Shown here: one piece after another, positions 7,448 through 15,877 of the stretch
Layout of the letters: each line of letters opens with the position of its first letter
Numbering within the stretch: the stretch's first letter is position 1
NCBI RefSeq assembly: GCF_018638295.1
Contig: NZ_JABTTS010000040.1
Coordinates: 1 to 46,899 of the forward strand
Source: Streptomyces sp. CHD11
GTDB lineage: Bacteria > Actinomycetota > Actinomycetes > Streptomycetales > Streptomycetaceae
Reading direction: 5' to 3'
Length of the DNA stretch: 46,899 nt
Translations under genes and position numbers: made by a program
The notes under the pieces: generated by a model
The model's database searches: none
What the model saw: the letters and a program-made list of their open reading frames with translations, nothing else
Told to the model about the DNA's origin: nothing

Positions 7448-8851
7448 GTGAACGCGCCCCCCACCACCGAGCTGCCCGTCGTCGTGATCGGAGCCGGACC
7501 CGTCGGCCTGGCCGCCGCCGCCCACCTTCTCGACCACGGCATCGAGCCCCTGGTCCTCGAAGCCGGCCCCACGGCCGGCGCTGCGGTGCGCGAGTGGTCG
7601 CACGTGCGCCTGTTCTCCACCTGGGGCGAGGTCGTCGACCCGGCCGCCGAAAAGCTCCTCGCACCCACCGGCTGGACCCGACCCGACCCGGCCACCTACC
7701 CCTCCGGGGGCGACTGGGCCGAGCAGTACCTCCAGCCGATCGCCGACGTCCTCGGCGATCGGGTCCGCACCGGCGCCACCGTCACCGGCGTCTCGCGCAC
7801 CGGCCGGGACCGCATCGTCGACGCCGACCGCGAGGCGCAGCCGTTCGTCGTGCACGTCGCATACGCCGACGGCCGTGAGGAGCGCCTCTTCGCCCGCTCC
7901 GTCATCGACGCCTCCGGCACCTGGACCACGCCCGGCCCGGCCGGCGGCAGCGGCCTCCCGGCCCTGGGGGAGAAGGCGGCCGCGGACCGGGTCACCTACC
8001 GCGTCCCCGACCTGAAGGACCCCGTCGTCCGTGCCCGGTACGCGGGCAAGCGCACCGCTGTGATCGGCTCCGGCGCCTCCGCCTTCACCGCCCTCGCCTA
8101 CCTGGCCGACCTCGCCAGGTCCGACAACGGCGCGGGAACGAAGGGCGTGTGGATCCTGCGACGGGGCATCTCGGGCTCCACCTTCGGCGGTGGCGAAGCC
8201 GACCAGCTCCCCGCGCGCGGTGCCCTGGGCCTGGCGGCCAAGGCCGCCGTCGACGAGGGGCACGCGGACGCGGTCACCGGCTTCCGAACCGAGGCGGTCG
8301 AACGCGACGCCGACGGCCGCCTGGTCCTGGCCGGCGAAGACGGGCGCCGCCTGGACGCCGTCGACGAACTCATCGTGCTGACCGGCTTCCGCCCGGACCT
8401 GTCCTTCCTGGACGAGCTGCGCCTGGGCCTCGACGAGCGCCTGCAGGCCCCGGTTGAGCTGGCTCCGCTGATCGACCCCAACCAGCACTCCTGCGGCACG
8501 GTCTACCCGCACGGCCACCGCGAGCTGTCCCACCCGGAGCCGGGGGTGTACCTGGTCGGGATGAAGTCCTACGGCCGTGCCCCGACCTTCCTCGCGATGA
8601 CCGGGTACGAGCAGGTCCGCTCCGTCGCCGCGGCGATCGCCGGCGACCTCGACGCGGCCGACCGCGTGGAACTGACCCTGCCCGAGACCGGAGTCTGCGG
8701 CGGCGCCGGCCTCTTCGACGCCCCAGGCGCCCAGGAGGCCGATGGCGGCGGTTGCTGCGCGCCCGCGCCGCAGCTCGTCCGGATCGGTGCCCCCGCCCCG
8801 GCCGGGGCGGGGGCTGAGCAGGCCTCGGCGGGCGGCTGCTGCGGCTCGTGA
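7448..8851 (+). CDS. FAD/NAD(P)-dependent oxidoreductase with Cys-rich tail
   Basis: A 467-residue flavoprotein. VVIGAGPVGLAAAAHLLDHG binds FAD, VIGSGASAFTALAYLADL binds NAD(P)H, and ELIVLTGFRPDLSFL is the third conserved motif. The family resembles the ArsT/thioredoxin-reductase-like flavoproteins of actinobacterial arsenic islands. The C-terminal ~35 residues carry CGG, GGGCC and GGCC motifs that could bind soft metals or relay thiols. The GTG at 7448 is chosen because AAGGAG lies 6 bp upstream; the longer frame has no such site. It is divergent from the second arsO-like gene. Confidence 0.78.
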   Translation: MNAPPTTELPVVVIGAGPVGLAAAAHLLDHGIEPLVLEAGPTAGAAVREWSHVRLFSTWGEVVDPAAEKLLAPTGWTRPDPATYPSGGDWAEQYLQPIADVLGDRVRTGATVTGVSRTGRDRIVDADREAQPFVVHVAYADGREERLFARSVIDASGTWTTPGPAGGSGLPALGEKAAADRVTYRVPDLKDPVVRARYAGKRTAVIGSGASAFTALAYLADLARSDNGAGTKGVWILRRGISGSTFGGGEADQLPARGALGLAAKAAVDEGHADAVTGFRTEAVERDADGRLVLAGEDGRRLDAVDELIVLTGFRPDLSFLDELRLGLDERLQAPVELAPLIDPNQHSCGTVYPHGHRELSHPEPGVYLVGMKSYGRAPTFLAMTGYEQVRSVAAAIAGDLDAADRVELTLPETGVCGGAGLFDAPGAQEADGGGCCAPAPQLVRIGAPAPAGAGAEQASAGGCCGS

Positions 8852-8881
8852 CCAGCCTGGGCATCCCCGCGCCGCGCTGCC

Positions 8882-9241
8882 TGCCCTCTGCGCCACGCAG
8901 ACATCGTCTACTACGCCTTCCCCGTCCTCAACCCCCGGATCACCGCCGCGACCGGCTGGCCGGCCGGGGCGACCACCGCGGCGTTCTCCCTCGCTCTCCT
9001 CGTCTCCGCCTTCGCCGGGATCCGCGTCGGGCGCATCCTCGACCAGCGCGGCCCCCGCACCGTCATGACCGTCGGCTCGGTGCTCGGCGTCGTCAGTCTG
9101 CTGATCGTAGCCACGGCGGCGAACCTGCCTGCCTTCTTCGCCGGCTGGGCGCTGGCCGGGCTCGCCATGGCCACCACCTTCTACCAGCCCGCGTTCGCCG
9201 CCCTCACCGCGCCATGGACAGGCGCCGCTGAACGCCGCTGA
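8882..9241 (+). pseudogene. Truncated MFS transporter
   Basis: The frame encodes the first four or so helices of a major-facilitator protein: VYYAFPVL, then FSLALLVSAFAGIRVGRILDQRGPRTVMTVGSVLGVVSLL with the MFS G-x-x-x-D-x-x-G-x-R loop, then FFAGWALAGLAMATTFYQPAFAAL. There is no start codon in this frame after the upstream gene. The protein stops after about 115 residues where about 400 are expected. The break lies just before a palindrome and the MITE-like element. Confidence 0.75.
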
Positions 9242-9247
9242 GGAACT

Positions 9248-9275
9248 CTCACGAACAGGGATCCCTTTGCGTGAG
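9248..9275. repeat. 28-bp imperfect palindrome
   Basis: Outer arms CTCACG and CGTGAG enclose a central AGGGATCCCT. Only two of 14 pairs mismatch. It lies between the broken MFS gene and the MITE-like element. It may be a terminator-like hairpin or part of an older insertion end. Confidence 0.55.
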
Positions 9276-9290
9276 CAGGATCAATCACGA

Positions 9291-9473
9291 GAGAGATAAC
9301 AGCAAGAAGCAGGGCCTACCCCCGCGGGGCCGACGGCCCCGCCGTCCCGGTCGCGGGAGGGTCGGACAAGGACCGTACCGGGCCTGCACGGACCGTTTTG
9401 GTCCGACACGGACCGGGACGAGACCCTCAGCATACGGGGAGGGGAGTGCCCCTGCTTCTTGCTGTTATCTCGC
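9291..9473. mobile_element. MITE-like element, 183 bp
   Basis: Terminal inverted repeats of 24 bp lie at 9291-9314 and 9450-9473, with one mismatch. The conserved part begins GAGATAACAGCAAGAAGC. The element is flanked by the direct repeat ATCACGA(G) at 9284-9291 and 9474-9481, as expected for a 7-8 bp target duplication. It encodes no protein. The interior is packed with hairpins, such as CGGGGCC-GAC-GGCCCCG, CGGACC-GTTTT-GGTCCG, and GTCGGAC paired with GTCCGAC at 9361-9367 and 9401-9407. Small size, terminal repeats and flanking duplication fit a non-autonomous transposable element. Confidence 0.7.
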
Positions 9474-9505
9474 ATCACGAGGCTGGATTCCGTACGCTCT
9501 CCCGT

Positions 9506-10351
9506 ATGCCGAACCCGCTCAAGGCCGACGCCCTCGCCGCGATCGGCGCCTTCGTGAGGGCACAGCGGAACGCCGGATACGCCCCCGGCACCGTCCGGCT
9601 GCGCGGCGTGCTGCTCACCGAATACCTCGAGCACGTCCTCACCGAGGAGAAAGCCTCCTCCCTCACCGCCGAAGAAGCCGTCCAGAGCGAACGCGCCGAC
9701 TCCTGGCTCACCGCGGCCCACGCCGGCCGGACCCGCCGGCGCAACACCCTCACCGGCCCGGACACCGCCGCGGCCCACGACTCCCAACGCGCCCGCATCC
9801 AGACGTACAACGCCTTCGTCGACCACCTCGGACTGCCCGCCCTGCGCCGGCCCTACCCACACGCGGGACACAGCGACCACCTGGAACCGGAACAGGCCCA
9901 CCAACTGCTGCGCACCCTCGCCGTACGCCGGCCCAACGGCGCGAACGCCGCCACCGCCATCCGCACCGCCGCCGTGGCAGCCCTCGTCGTCGCCACCGGC
10001 CACACCGTCCCCCGGCTCCACGGACTCGACGTCACCGACCTCGACCTGGAACACCGCCCCGTCGCCGTCGTGACGATCGACGACCTCCACCACCCACTCG
10101 ACAAACACACCGTGGACATCATGCGCCGCTGGCTCGACATCCGCGCCGGCATCACCAAGGCACTCGAAGGCAGCGACCCCGGCTACCTGTGGATCCCCAC
10201 CAAACCCGGCCGCGAACGCGCCGGCGTCCAGCCGCCCAAACCCGGCCTCACCCGGGCCGCCGTACGCACCCTGCACTCCGCACACCGCACCCTCGTCCTC
10301 CAGGTGATCGGAACCCCCCTGCGCCCGAACGCCCTCCTGCCTGGGGGTTGA
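9506..10351 (+). CDS. Tyrosine-recombinase-like protein lacking catalytic end
   Basis: A 281-residue protein. The N-terminal ~115 residues look like a SAM-like core-binding domain (AIGAFVRAQRNAGYAPGTVRLRGVLLTEYLEHVL). The middle resembles the start of a recombinase catalytic domain (VVATGHTVPRLHGLDVTDLDLEHR, where an arginine at 170 could be the first catalytic one). No HxxR box or catalytic tyrosine follows, so the protein is either truncated or a non-catalytic relative. The ATG at 9506 gives the domain a natural N-terminus. The gene begins 25 bp after the MITE-like element's flanking repeat. Confidence 0.55.
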   Translation: MPNPLKADALAAIGAFVRAQRNAGYAPGTVRLRGVLLTEYLEHVLTEEKASSLTAEEAVQSERADSWLTAAHAGRTRRRNTLTGPDTAAAHDSQRARIQTYNAFVDHLGLPALRRPYPHAGHSDHLEPEQAHQLLRTLAVRRPNGANAATAIRTAAVAALVVATGHTVPRLHGLDVTDLDLEHRPVAVVTIDDLHHPLDKHTVDIMRRWLDIRAGITKALEGSDPGYLWIPTKPGRERAGVQPPKPGLTRAAVRTLHSAHRTLVLQVIGTPLRPNALLPGG

Positions 10352-10379
10352 GACTGGCAGACCAGCATGCCTCTCACCA

Positions 10380-10530
10380 TCACGCGTTGCTGCTTCTCAC
10401 CGGCACGATCAGCAGGGGAGGCGCCGGTGCGGCAAGGAGGGCGGTGGCCGCCGGGTGGTAGGGGGCCAGCACCACCCCCGTCCGGGCAGCCAGCCGGATG
10501 GTCCGCGCCGCCGGCCCTCCGTAGCGTTCC
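10380..10530 (-). other. Possible 3' gene fragment
   Basis: The minus strand holds an open stretch of about 50 codons ending in PYHPAATALLAAPAPPLLIVPVRSSNA and a stop. It has protein-like composition but no start codon. It may be the tail of a deleted gene; the family is unknown. Confidence 0.3.
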
Positions 10531-10534
10531 GGCC

Positions 10535-11788
10535 ATGGACATCACGAAGAGTGCGCGGTGGGGCCGGTCCGGACGGTGGCGTGCGGGGCTGGCCATGGCC
10601 GGGGTCGCCGCAGTCGGGACCGCATCGCTTCTCGGGCCGGGCACCACGGCCGAGGCCATGGGCGCCGGCGGGGACACGCGGTCGCGGCTGCAGCGGGACG
10701 CGGACGCGGTACGGGACACGGGAGCCACCGGGCTGACGGTGCTCGCCCGAAACGCGGCCGGGCGCGAGACGCAGGCCCGGTCCGGCACCGCGAGCCTGAA
10801 GGACGGGGGCCGGGTGCCCTTCGACGCCTACTACCGCATCGGCAGCGACACCAAGACCTTCACGGCCGTGGCCGCGCTCCAGCTCGTCGGCGAGGGCACG
10901 CTGAGCCTGGACGACACCGTCGAGCAGTGGCTGCCCGGTGTGGTCACCGGCAACGGCAACGACGGCAGCCGCATCACCCTGCGCAACCTGCTCCAGCACA
11001 CCAGCGGCCTGGCCAATTACACGGACATCCTCTTCGAGGACCCGGCGGAGCTGACGCCCGAGCGCTTCCACGCACAGCGGTTCCGCTCGCAGACCTCCGA
11101 GGAGCAGGTCGCCGTGGCGATGGAGCGCGCCCCCGGCTGGCTGCCGGACGCGGACGATCCGGGCGCCGAGACGCAGTGGGCGTACTCCAACACCAACTAC
11201 GTGCTGCTCGGGATGGTCATCGAGAAGGCCACTGGCAACCCCTGGGCTCAGGAGGTGCACGACCGGATCATCGAGCCGCTGGGGCTGCGCCGCACGCTGA
11301 TCCCGGACACCTCGCCGTACGTGCCGATGCCGACGGCCGCCGGGTACACGCAGTTCCCCGGCCGGGACGACCTCACCGACACCACGCTGGCCGTGGGCGG
11401 CGGCGCGGACGGCGGCATCATCAGCACCACCCGCGACATGAACACCTTCCTGCGCGCCCTGATGGGCGGCCGGCTACTGCCGCCGGAGCAGCTGGAGCAG
11501 ATGCGCGCCACCGTCCCGGCGCCGGACTACACCACCGACGGCAAGGCCCGCTACGGGCTCGGCCTCGCCTGGCGCCCGGCCGAGGGCTGCGAGGACGGGA
11601 TCTGGCACCACGGCGGCACGTCCTTCGGCACCGCCTCCGAGACCGCCGTCACGTCCGACGGCCGGGTGTCGGCCGCGGCCGCTGTCTTCACCACGCGCTT
11701 CGGTGACCAGAAGCGCTTCCTCGAGCAGGCGGATGCCGCGGTCCGCCTGCTGGACCGGGCGGTGTGCGGCGACCGGAAGCGCGGGTGA
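10535..11788 (+). CDS. Secreted serine hydrolase, beta-lactamase/DD-peptidase class C fold
   Basis: A 417-residue exported protein. Residues 1-42 form a signal peptide: basic RWGRSGRWR, a hydrophobic core, then a cleavage region near AEA. The penicillin-binding fold is shown by SDTK at 104-107 (SxxK nucleophile), YSN at 217-219 (YxN) and HHGG at 358-361 in place of KTG. This pattern belongs to the D-alanyl-D-alanine carboxypeptidase/esterase group. It acts outside the membrane, on peptidoglycan stems or small esters. It has no operon partners. Confidence 0.88.
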   Translation: MDITKSARWGRSGRWRAGLAMAGVAAVGTASLLGPGTTAEAMGAGGDTRSRLQRDADAVRDTGATGLTVLARNAAGRETQARSGTASLKDGGRVPFDAYYRIGSDTKTFTAVAALQLVGEGTLSLDDTVEQWLPGVVTGNGNDGSRITLRNLLQHTSGLANYTDILFEDPAELTPERFHAQRFRSQTSEEQVAVAMERAPGWLPDADDPGAETQWAYSNTNYVLLGMVIEKATGNPWAQEVHDRIIEPLGLRRTLIPDTSPYVPMPTAAGYTQFPGRDDLTDTTLAVGGGADGGIISTTRDMNTFLRALMGGRLLPPEQLEQMRATVPAPDYTTDGKARYGLGLAWRPAEGCEDGIWHHGGTSFGTASETAVTSDGRVSAAAAVFTTRFGDQKRFLEQADAAVRLLDRAVCGDRKRG

Positions 11789-11817
11789 CCAGGGGCGCAC
11801 ACCCGCAGAGGACACCG

Positions 11818-11960
11818 CTTGAGTTCCGCCCTCCTTTTCCGAGAGCTGGTGTGCCGTAGCGGACGGGAAGGCGTGCGCGAGCATGGCCAGGGTGATGTGG
11901 CCGGTGCCAGCCCGTGTAGCGGCGGACCTCGTACTGGTCCAGGCCGCGTTCGTTCCGTGC
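11818..11960 (-). pseudogene. IS701-like transposase C-terminal remnant
   Basis: The minus strand encodes DQYEVRRYTGW in one frame and GHITLAMLAHAFPSATAHQLSEK in another. Together they match the conserved C-terminal stretch of IS701-type DDE transposases (a GWYRHITLAMLAHA block). A frameshift separates the two parts and no flanking transposase sequence remains. Confidence 0.65.
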
Positions 11961-12129
11961 CCGGCTCCAGGTGCGGCGCCGACAGCACCGGGCGCCGCCA
12001 CGAGCCATCCAGCAGGGAGGTGTCGATCTCGGCGGGGCCGCCTCATGCCCGTTGAACTGGCAGCTGTATCTGCCGCGCGAGTGGACGGACGAGCCGGTAC
12101 ACGTTCTGCGTGCTGGAGCACCTGCATAG

Positions 12130-12225
12130 GCTGCGCAGTCCTTCGTGTGGCCGCTGCTGCCAGCAGGCCACGATCCATTCCTGCAACAGGTCGTCCACTT
12201 CCGCGAGCGTCCAGACGGCCTCGAC
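12130..12225 (-). pseudogene. Mu/rve-type transposase remnant
   Basis: The peptide VWTLAEVDDLLQEWIVACWQQRPHEGLR resembles the C-terminal part of Streptomyces integrase-core (Mu-type) transposases. Only about 30 codons are recognisable. The rest of the 11.8-12.4 kb gap shows no other gene. Confidence 0.55.
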
Positions 12226-12410
12226 CTCGGCCCCCTCCCCGGCGGGTCGTGTTCGAACCGGTGTAGCCAGGGATGTTGCTGGCAGAAATAGGATCAAATC
12301 CCCCATCCGAGTGATCGGCTGAAGATCTCTCGCAGCAGGAAGGCCAACGCCGCTGGCGCACGGCGACATTGAGTAGGTGTCCGAGCTCAGCGACCCCTAC
12401 GTTCGGCCGC

Positions 12411-13136
12411 ATGACAGACGAATGTTCTGGACATCCACGGCTCGCCGCGATCTACGACCCACTCGACCCCGATCGCGGCGATCTCGACGCGTACGTCCAG
12501 ATGACGGAGGAGTTCGGGGCACGTCAAGTGCTGGACATCGGCTGTGGAACAGGCGTGTTCGCGCTTCTGCTGGCTGAACGCGGGATCGAAGTTGTGGGTG
12601 TCGATCCCGCTCAAGCGTCCATCGACGTGGCCCGAGCCAAGAGGGGCGGCGAGCGAGTGCGCTGGATCTGTGGCAATGCCGCGACACTTCCGCCGATGCG
12701 GGTCGACCTGGCAGCCATGACCGCGAACGCCGCCCAGCAGATCCTTGATCCGCAGGCCTGGCGCGAGACCCTGCGTGGCGCGTACGAAGCACTACAGCCT
12801 GGTGGCCGTCTGGTGTTCGAGACCCGGGACCCAGCCAGACGCGCCTGGGAGGAGTGGAACCGCGAAGCCTCATATCGCGTGACGGAGATCCCGGATGTCG
12901 GCCCAGTCGAAAGCTGGGTCCAAGTGATCGAGGTGAGCGAGCCGCTGGTGACGTTCCGCTGGACCTATGTGTTCGCTGCCGACGGGGAGGTAATGACGTC
13001 GGACTCCACCCTGCGCTTCCGCGAGCGGCAGGAGGTCGAGACGGAGCTGATCGCGCAGGGGTACGTGGTGGAGGACGTACGCGACGCGCCCGACAGGCCG
13101 GGCAAGGAGTTCGTCTTCGTCGCGGGACGTCCGTAG
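12411..13136 (+). CDS. SAM-dependent methyltransferase
   Basis: A 241-residue class I methyltransferase. The SAM-binding glycine loop VLDIGCGTGVFALLLAERG is near residue 45, the acidic residue VVGVDPAQASIDVARAK lies at the end of strand 2, and LQPGGRLVFETRDP is post-motif III. The substrate is unknown; the helical lid region and small size fit the generic methyltransferase_25-type proteins. The ATG at 12411 is preferred over an upstream GTG because it removes a low-complexity extension. It is isolated between transposase debris and a TetR unit. Confidence 0.82.
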   Translation: MTDECSGHPRLAAIYDPLDPDRGDLDAYVQMTEEFGARQVLDIGCGTGVFALLLAERGIEVVGVDPAQASIDVARAKRGGERVRWICGNAATLPPMRVDLAAMTANAAQQILDPQAWRETLRGAYEALQPGGRLVFETRDPARRAWEEWNREASYRVTEIPDVGPVESWVQVIEVSEPLVTFRWTYVFAADGEVMTSDSTLRFRERQEVETELIAQGYVVEDVRDAPDRPGKEFVFVAGRP

Positions 13137-13281
13137 CTCAGCCCACGAGAGACCTCGCCGCGCAGATTGATGGGGACTCGATCACTTCGCCGAGCAGATC
13201 CCGCAGGAACCCTCACAAGCACTGGGACGGACAGATGAGGCTGCTGGATCTTGGATCCACTATAGCGCCGATATTGGAAGG

Positions 13282-13309
13282 TTGCCTTTCGGGAAGATTT
13301 TTGTATAAC
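13282..13309 (+). promoter_or_regulatory. Vegetative promoter for leaderless TetR gene
   Basis: A TTGCCT -35 box (13282-13287) and a TATAAC -10 box (13304-13309) are separated by 16 bp in an unusually AT-rich stretch. The GTG start at 13318 lies 8 bp after the -10 box, so the transcript would begin at or next to the start codon and be leaderless. Confidence 0.6.
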
Positions 13310-13317
13310 GTTGCTAC

Positions 13318-14058
13318 GTGACGAAGAAAGCTTCACCGGCCCAGCAAACCCGCACGCTGATCATCGACGCAGCCGCTGATCTTCTGGCGGCATCGGCCAG
13401 TGGGGAGTTCTCGACCCGCGAGGTGTGTGACGCGGCCGGCGTTTCAGCGCCGACCCTGTACCACCACTTCGGCGACAAGGACGGACTGCTGCGAGAGGTG
13501 GCGGCGGACAGGTTCAGCCGCTATCTGACCGGCAAGCAGGCCCTGGAGACGACTGGGGATCCGGTCGAGGACTTTCTCCGCGGCTGGGGAATGCACGTGG
13601 AGTTCGGGGTGACCAACCCCGCGCTCTACACCATCATGTACGGCCGCCCGATGGACGGCCGTACAGCCCCGGCGGATCACGCCCACGCTGTTCTCGTGAC
13701 GATGATGCGCGACCTGGAGAGAGCCGGTCGGCTGCGCATGCCGAGCGAGACGGCCGCGGATGTGGTGGCTTCGGCCGCGGTAGGGGTCACTTTGCATCTG
13801 ATCCGCACCCGTGCGGCGGCTGATGACCCCCTGTCAGCCATCGTGCGTGACGCCGTCACCGCGGCCGTCATCAGCCCGCCGGTCGTCCCTGGAGCGCCTT
13901 CGGTGACGCCGCAGCTTGTGCGAGCTGCCGCGCAACTGGAAGCAGAGATGCCGCACGGCCCCGTCGGCACGCTTCGCGCTTCGGAAACCACACTGCTGCG
14001 CGAATGGCTGGCGCAACTCTCGGCGCCTGGCCGCGCGGCAGGCGGCGACCCGTCCTGA
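13318..14058 (+). CDS. TetR-family transcriptional regulator
   Basis: A 246-residue repressor. The helix-turn-helix is at residues ~10-55, with FSTREVCDAAGVSAPTLYHHFGDKDGLLREV. The long C-terminal part holds a TetR ligand-binding domain. The gene lies 76 bp upstream of a hydrolase on the same strand, so hydrolase and regulator may be co-transcribed and autoregulated. No ribosome site precedes the GTG, in agreement with the -10 box placed for leaderless expression. Confidence 0.87.
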   Translation: MTKKASPAQQTRTLIIDAAADLLAASASGEFSTREVCDAAGVSAPTLYHHFGDKDGLLREVAADRFSRYLTGKQALETTGDPVEDFLRGWGMHVEFGVTNPALYTIMYGRPMDGRTAPADHAHAVLVTMMRDLERAGRLRMPSETAADVVASAAVGVTLHLIRTRAAADDPLSAIVRDAVTAAVISPPVVPGAPSVTPQLVRAAAQLEAEMPHGPVGTLRASETTLLREWLAQLSAPGRAAGGDPS

Positions 14059-14134
14059 TGGAGCGCTCCAGCACGACTGGCCACACAACCGGCAGGTCCC
14101 CTCGACCCGCAGACTCGACAGGAAAGAGAAGGTC

Positions 14135-15127
14135 ATGAGCGCCATCCACCAGGAACAGACCCACAGTGAAGAGGAGATCCAGGGCATCCTGGACGGCATC
14201 GCGCAAGGCTTCGGCCACCCCATGCGCTCGCCGATCCTCAAGACCCCGGACGACTACGGCCTGGCCTACCAGGAGGTCTCTTTCCCCTCCATGGACGGCG
14301 TGCCGCTGGAAGCCTGGTACATCCCCTGCGATGGATCAGACAAGCTGATCATCGCTAACCACCCCCTGTGGTTCAACCGCTACGGTTTCCCCGCCCATCT
14401 GGAGCCCTGGAAGTCGATCGGGGCAAGCACCGGCAACGACTTCGAGGTCGACTTCGTGCCCGACTACCGCATCCTGCACGAGGCCGGGTACAACGTCCTC
14501 ACCTACGACATGCGCAACCTCGGCCACAGCGGAACCGGCAACGGCGGCATCGGCAGCGGCGGCCGCTTCGAAGCCCGCGACGTCGTCGGCTCTCTGCAGT
14601 ACGTGCGCGCCTGCGAAGACCTCAAGGACATGACCATCGGCCTGTTCAGCCGTTGCCAGGGCTCGAACGCGACCATGTTCGCCATGCAGATGTACCCCGA
14701 GCACTTCGAAGGCGTGCGCTGCATCGTTTCCCCGCAGCCACTGTCGGTCGGCGTCACCATGCAGCGCACTCTGGAGATGCTGGGCCTGCCCGAGCGCATC
14801 GCCGAGCTGGAGCAAAAGGTCCGCCTGATCGTCAGCTTCCCCTTCTCCGAGATGACGCCGGTCGAGGCCGCCAAGAGCGTCACCATCCCCACCTTCCTCT
14901 ACCAGGTTCACGACGACCTGCTGACTCGCCCCGACGACGTCCAGGCGATGTTCGACAACATCCCGATCGAGGACAAGAAGCTCGTCTGGGTCCACGGAAC
15001 CACCGCCCGCTGGGACGGCTACCTGCACTTCCAGCGCGAGCCCAAGGAGATGCTGGACTGGTTCGCCACCCACTTGAACGTGCGCGGGGGTGTCGATCCA
15101 GGCAGGCTCTGTTCGACGCAGGGGTGA
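14135..15127 (+). CDS. Alpha/beta hydrolase with probable Cys nucleophile
   Basis: A 330-residue cytoplasmic hydrolase-fold protein. An N-terminal ~40-residue extension precedes the fold. VLTYDMRNLGHSG matches the family's D-x-R-G-x-G-x-S loop. At the nucleophile elbow the sequence is GLFSRCQGSNAT (residues 169-180), where Cys174 takes the place of the usual serine of GxSxG. An aspartate in QVHDDLLTRPDD and a histidine in GYLHFQ would complete the triad. A GAAAGAGAAGG ribosome site precedes the ATG. It follows a TetR gene and precedes a DHFR-fold reductase on the same strand. Confidence 0.75.
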   Translation: MSAIHQEQTHSEEEIQGILDGIAQGFGHPMRSPILKTPDDYGLAYQEVSFPSMDGVPLEAWYIPCDGSDKLIIANHPLWFNRYGFPAHLEPWKSIGASTGNDFEVDFVPDYRILHEAGYNVLTYDMRNLGHSGTGNGGIGSGGRFEARDVVGSLQYVRACEDLKDMTIGLFSRCQGSNATMFAMQMYPEHFEGVRCIVSPQPLSVGVTMQRTLEMLGLPERIAELEQKVRLIVSFPFSEMTPVEAAKSVTIPTFLYQVHDDLLTRPDDVQAMFDNIPIEDKKLVWVHGTTARWDGYLHFQREPKEMLDWFATHLNVRGGVDPGRLCSTQG

Positions 15128-15158
15128 GAGAAGGCCATCAACACGAGAGGCGAAGGCC

Positions 15159-15797
15159 ATGCCCAAGGTCCGCGTACACAACGTCACGATCTCCCTCGAC
15201 GGCTTCGTGGCCGGCCCGAACCAGCGACTCGACGCCCCGTTCGGCGACGGTGTCGGCTGGGGTGACGATCTGCACAGTTGGTTCGTCTCCGCGACGGAGG
15301 ACTCCGCCGCGGGCAAGACCGGAATCGACGTCGACTACTTCACCCGTGGCGATCAGAATATCGGCGCCACGATCATGGGGCGGAACATGTTCGGGCCGCA
15401 GCGCGGGCCGTGGGAGGACGAGTCCTGGCAGGGCTGGTGGGGCGACAACCCGCCCTACCACCACGACGTTTTCGTGCACACCCACCACGTGCGCCCGACG
15501 CTGGAGATGGCAGGCGGAACGACCTTCCACTTCACCGACGAGCCGTTGGAGACGGTGTTGCGGCGCGCGTACGACGCCGCGGGCGGCAAAGACGTCCGGA
15601 TCGGCGGCGGCGCGGCGGTCATCCAGCAGTATCTGCGGGCCAGGCTGATCGACGAGCTCCACCTGGTGATCGCGCCGGTGCTCATCGGACGCGGGGAGCG
15701 GCTGCTCGACAATCTGGGCGACGGGATCGACGGCTACCGGGTGTCCGAGCTGGTCGGCTCGTCAACGGTCACGCACGCGGTGCTGGTCCGCCGCTGA
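15159..15797 (+). CDS. DHFR/RibD-fold reductase
   Basis: A 212-residue member of the dihydrofolate-reductase-like family (RibD C-terminal domain). It starts VHNVTISLDGFVAGPNQ, has IMGRNMFGP near residue 70, and VRIGGGAAVIQQYLRARLIDELHLVIAPVLIGRGERL near the C-terminus, which forms the NADPH-binding site. The substrate is unknown; such proteins often reduce small heteroaromatic compounds. A GAGAGGCGAAGG ribosome site precedes the ATG. It is likely the last gene of the TetR-hydrolase-reductase unit. Confidence 0.85.
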   Translation: MPKVRVHNVTISLDGFVAGPNQRLDAPFGDGVGWGDDLHSWFVSATEDSAAGKTGIDVDYFTRGDQNIGATIMGRNMFGPQRGPWEDESWQGWWGDNPPYHHDVFVHTHHVRPTLEMAGGTTFHFTDEPLETVLRRAYDAAGGKDVRIGGGAAVIQQYLRARLIDELHLVIAPVLIGRGERLLDNLGDGIDGYRVSELVGSSTVTHAVLVRR

Positions 15798-15877
15798 CGC
15801 GCGGGGGCAGGGTTCGCCGGGGGGCGCTGTCCCACCCGCCTCGGTGGTTCGTCGTGCCGCGCAGCGTCAGAGACCGT

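Noticed and set aside
9271..10461. A 396-codon plus-strand frame over the integrase-like gene
   Set aside because: It runs through the MITE-like element and reads as Arg/Pro-rich sequence in the wrong frame; the 9506 start frame has domain-like sequence.
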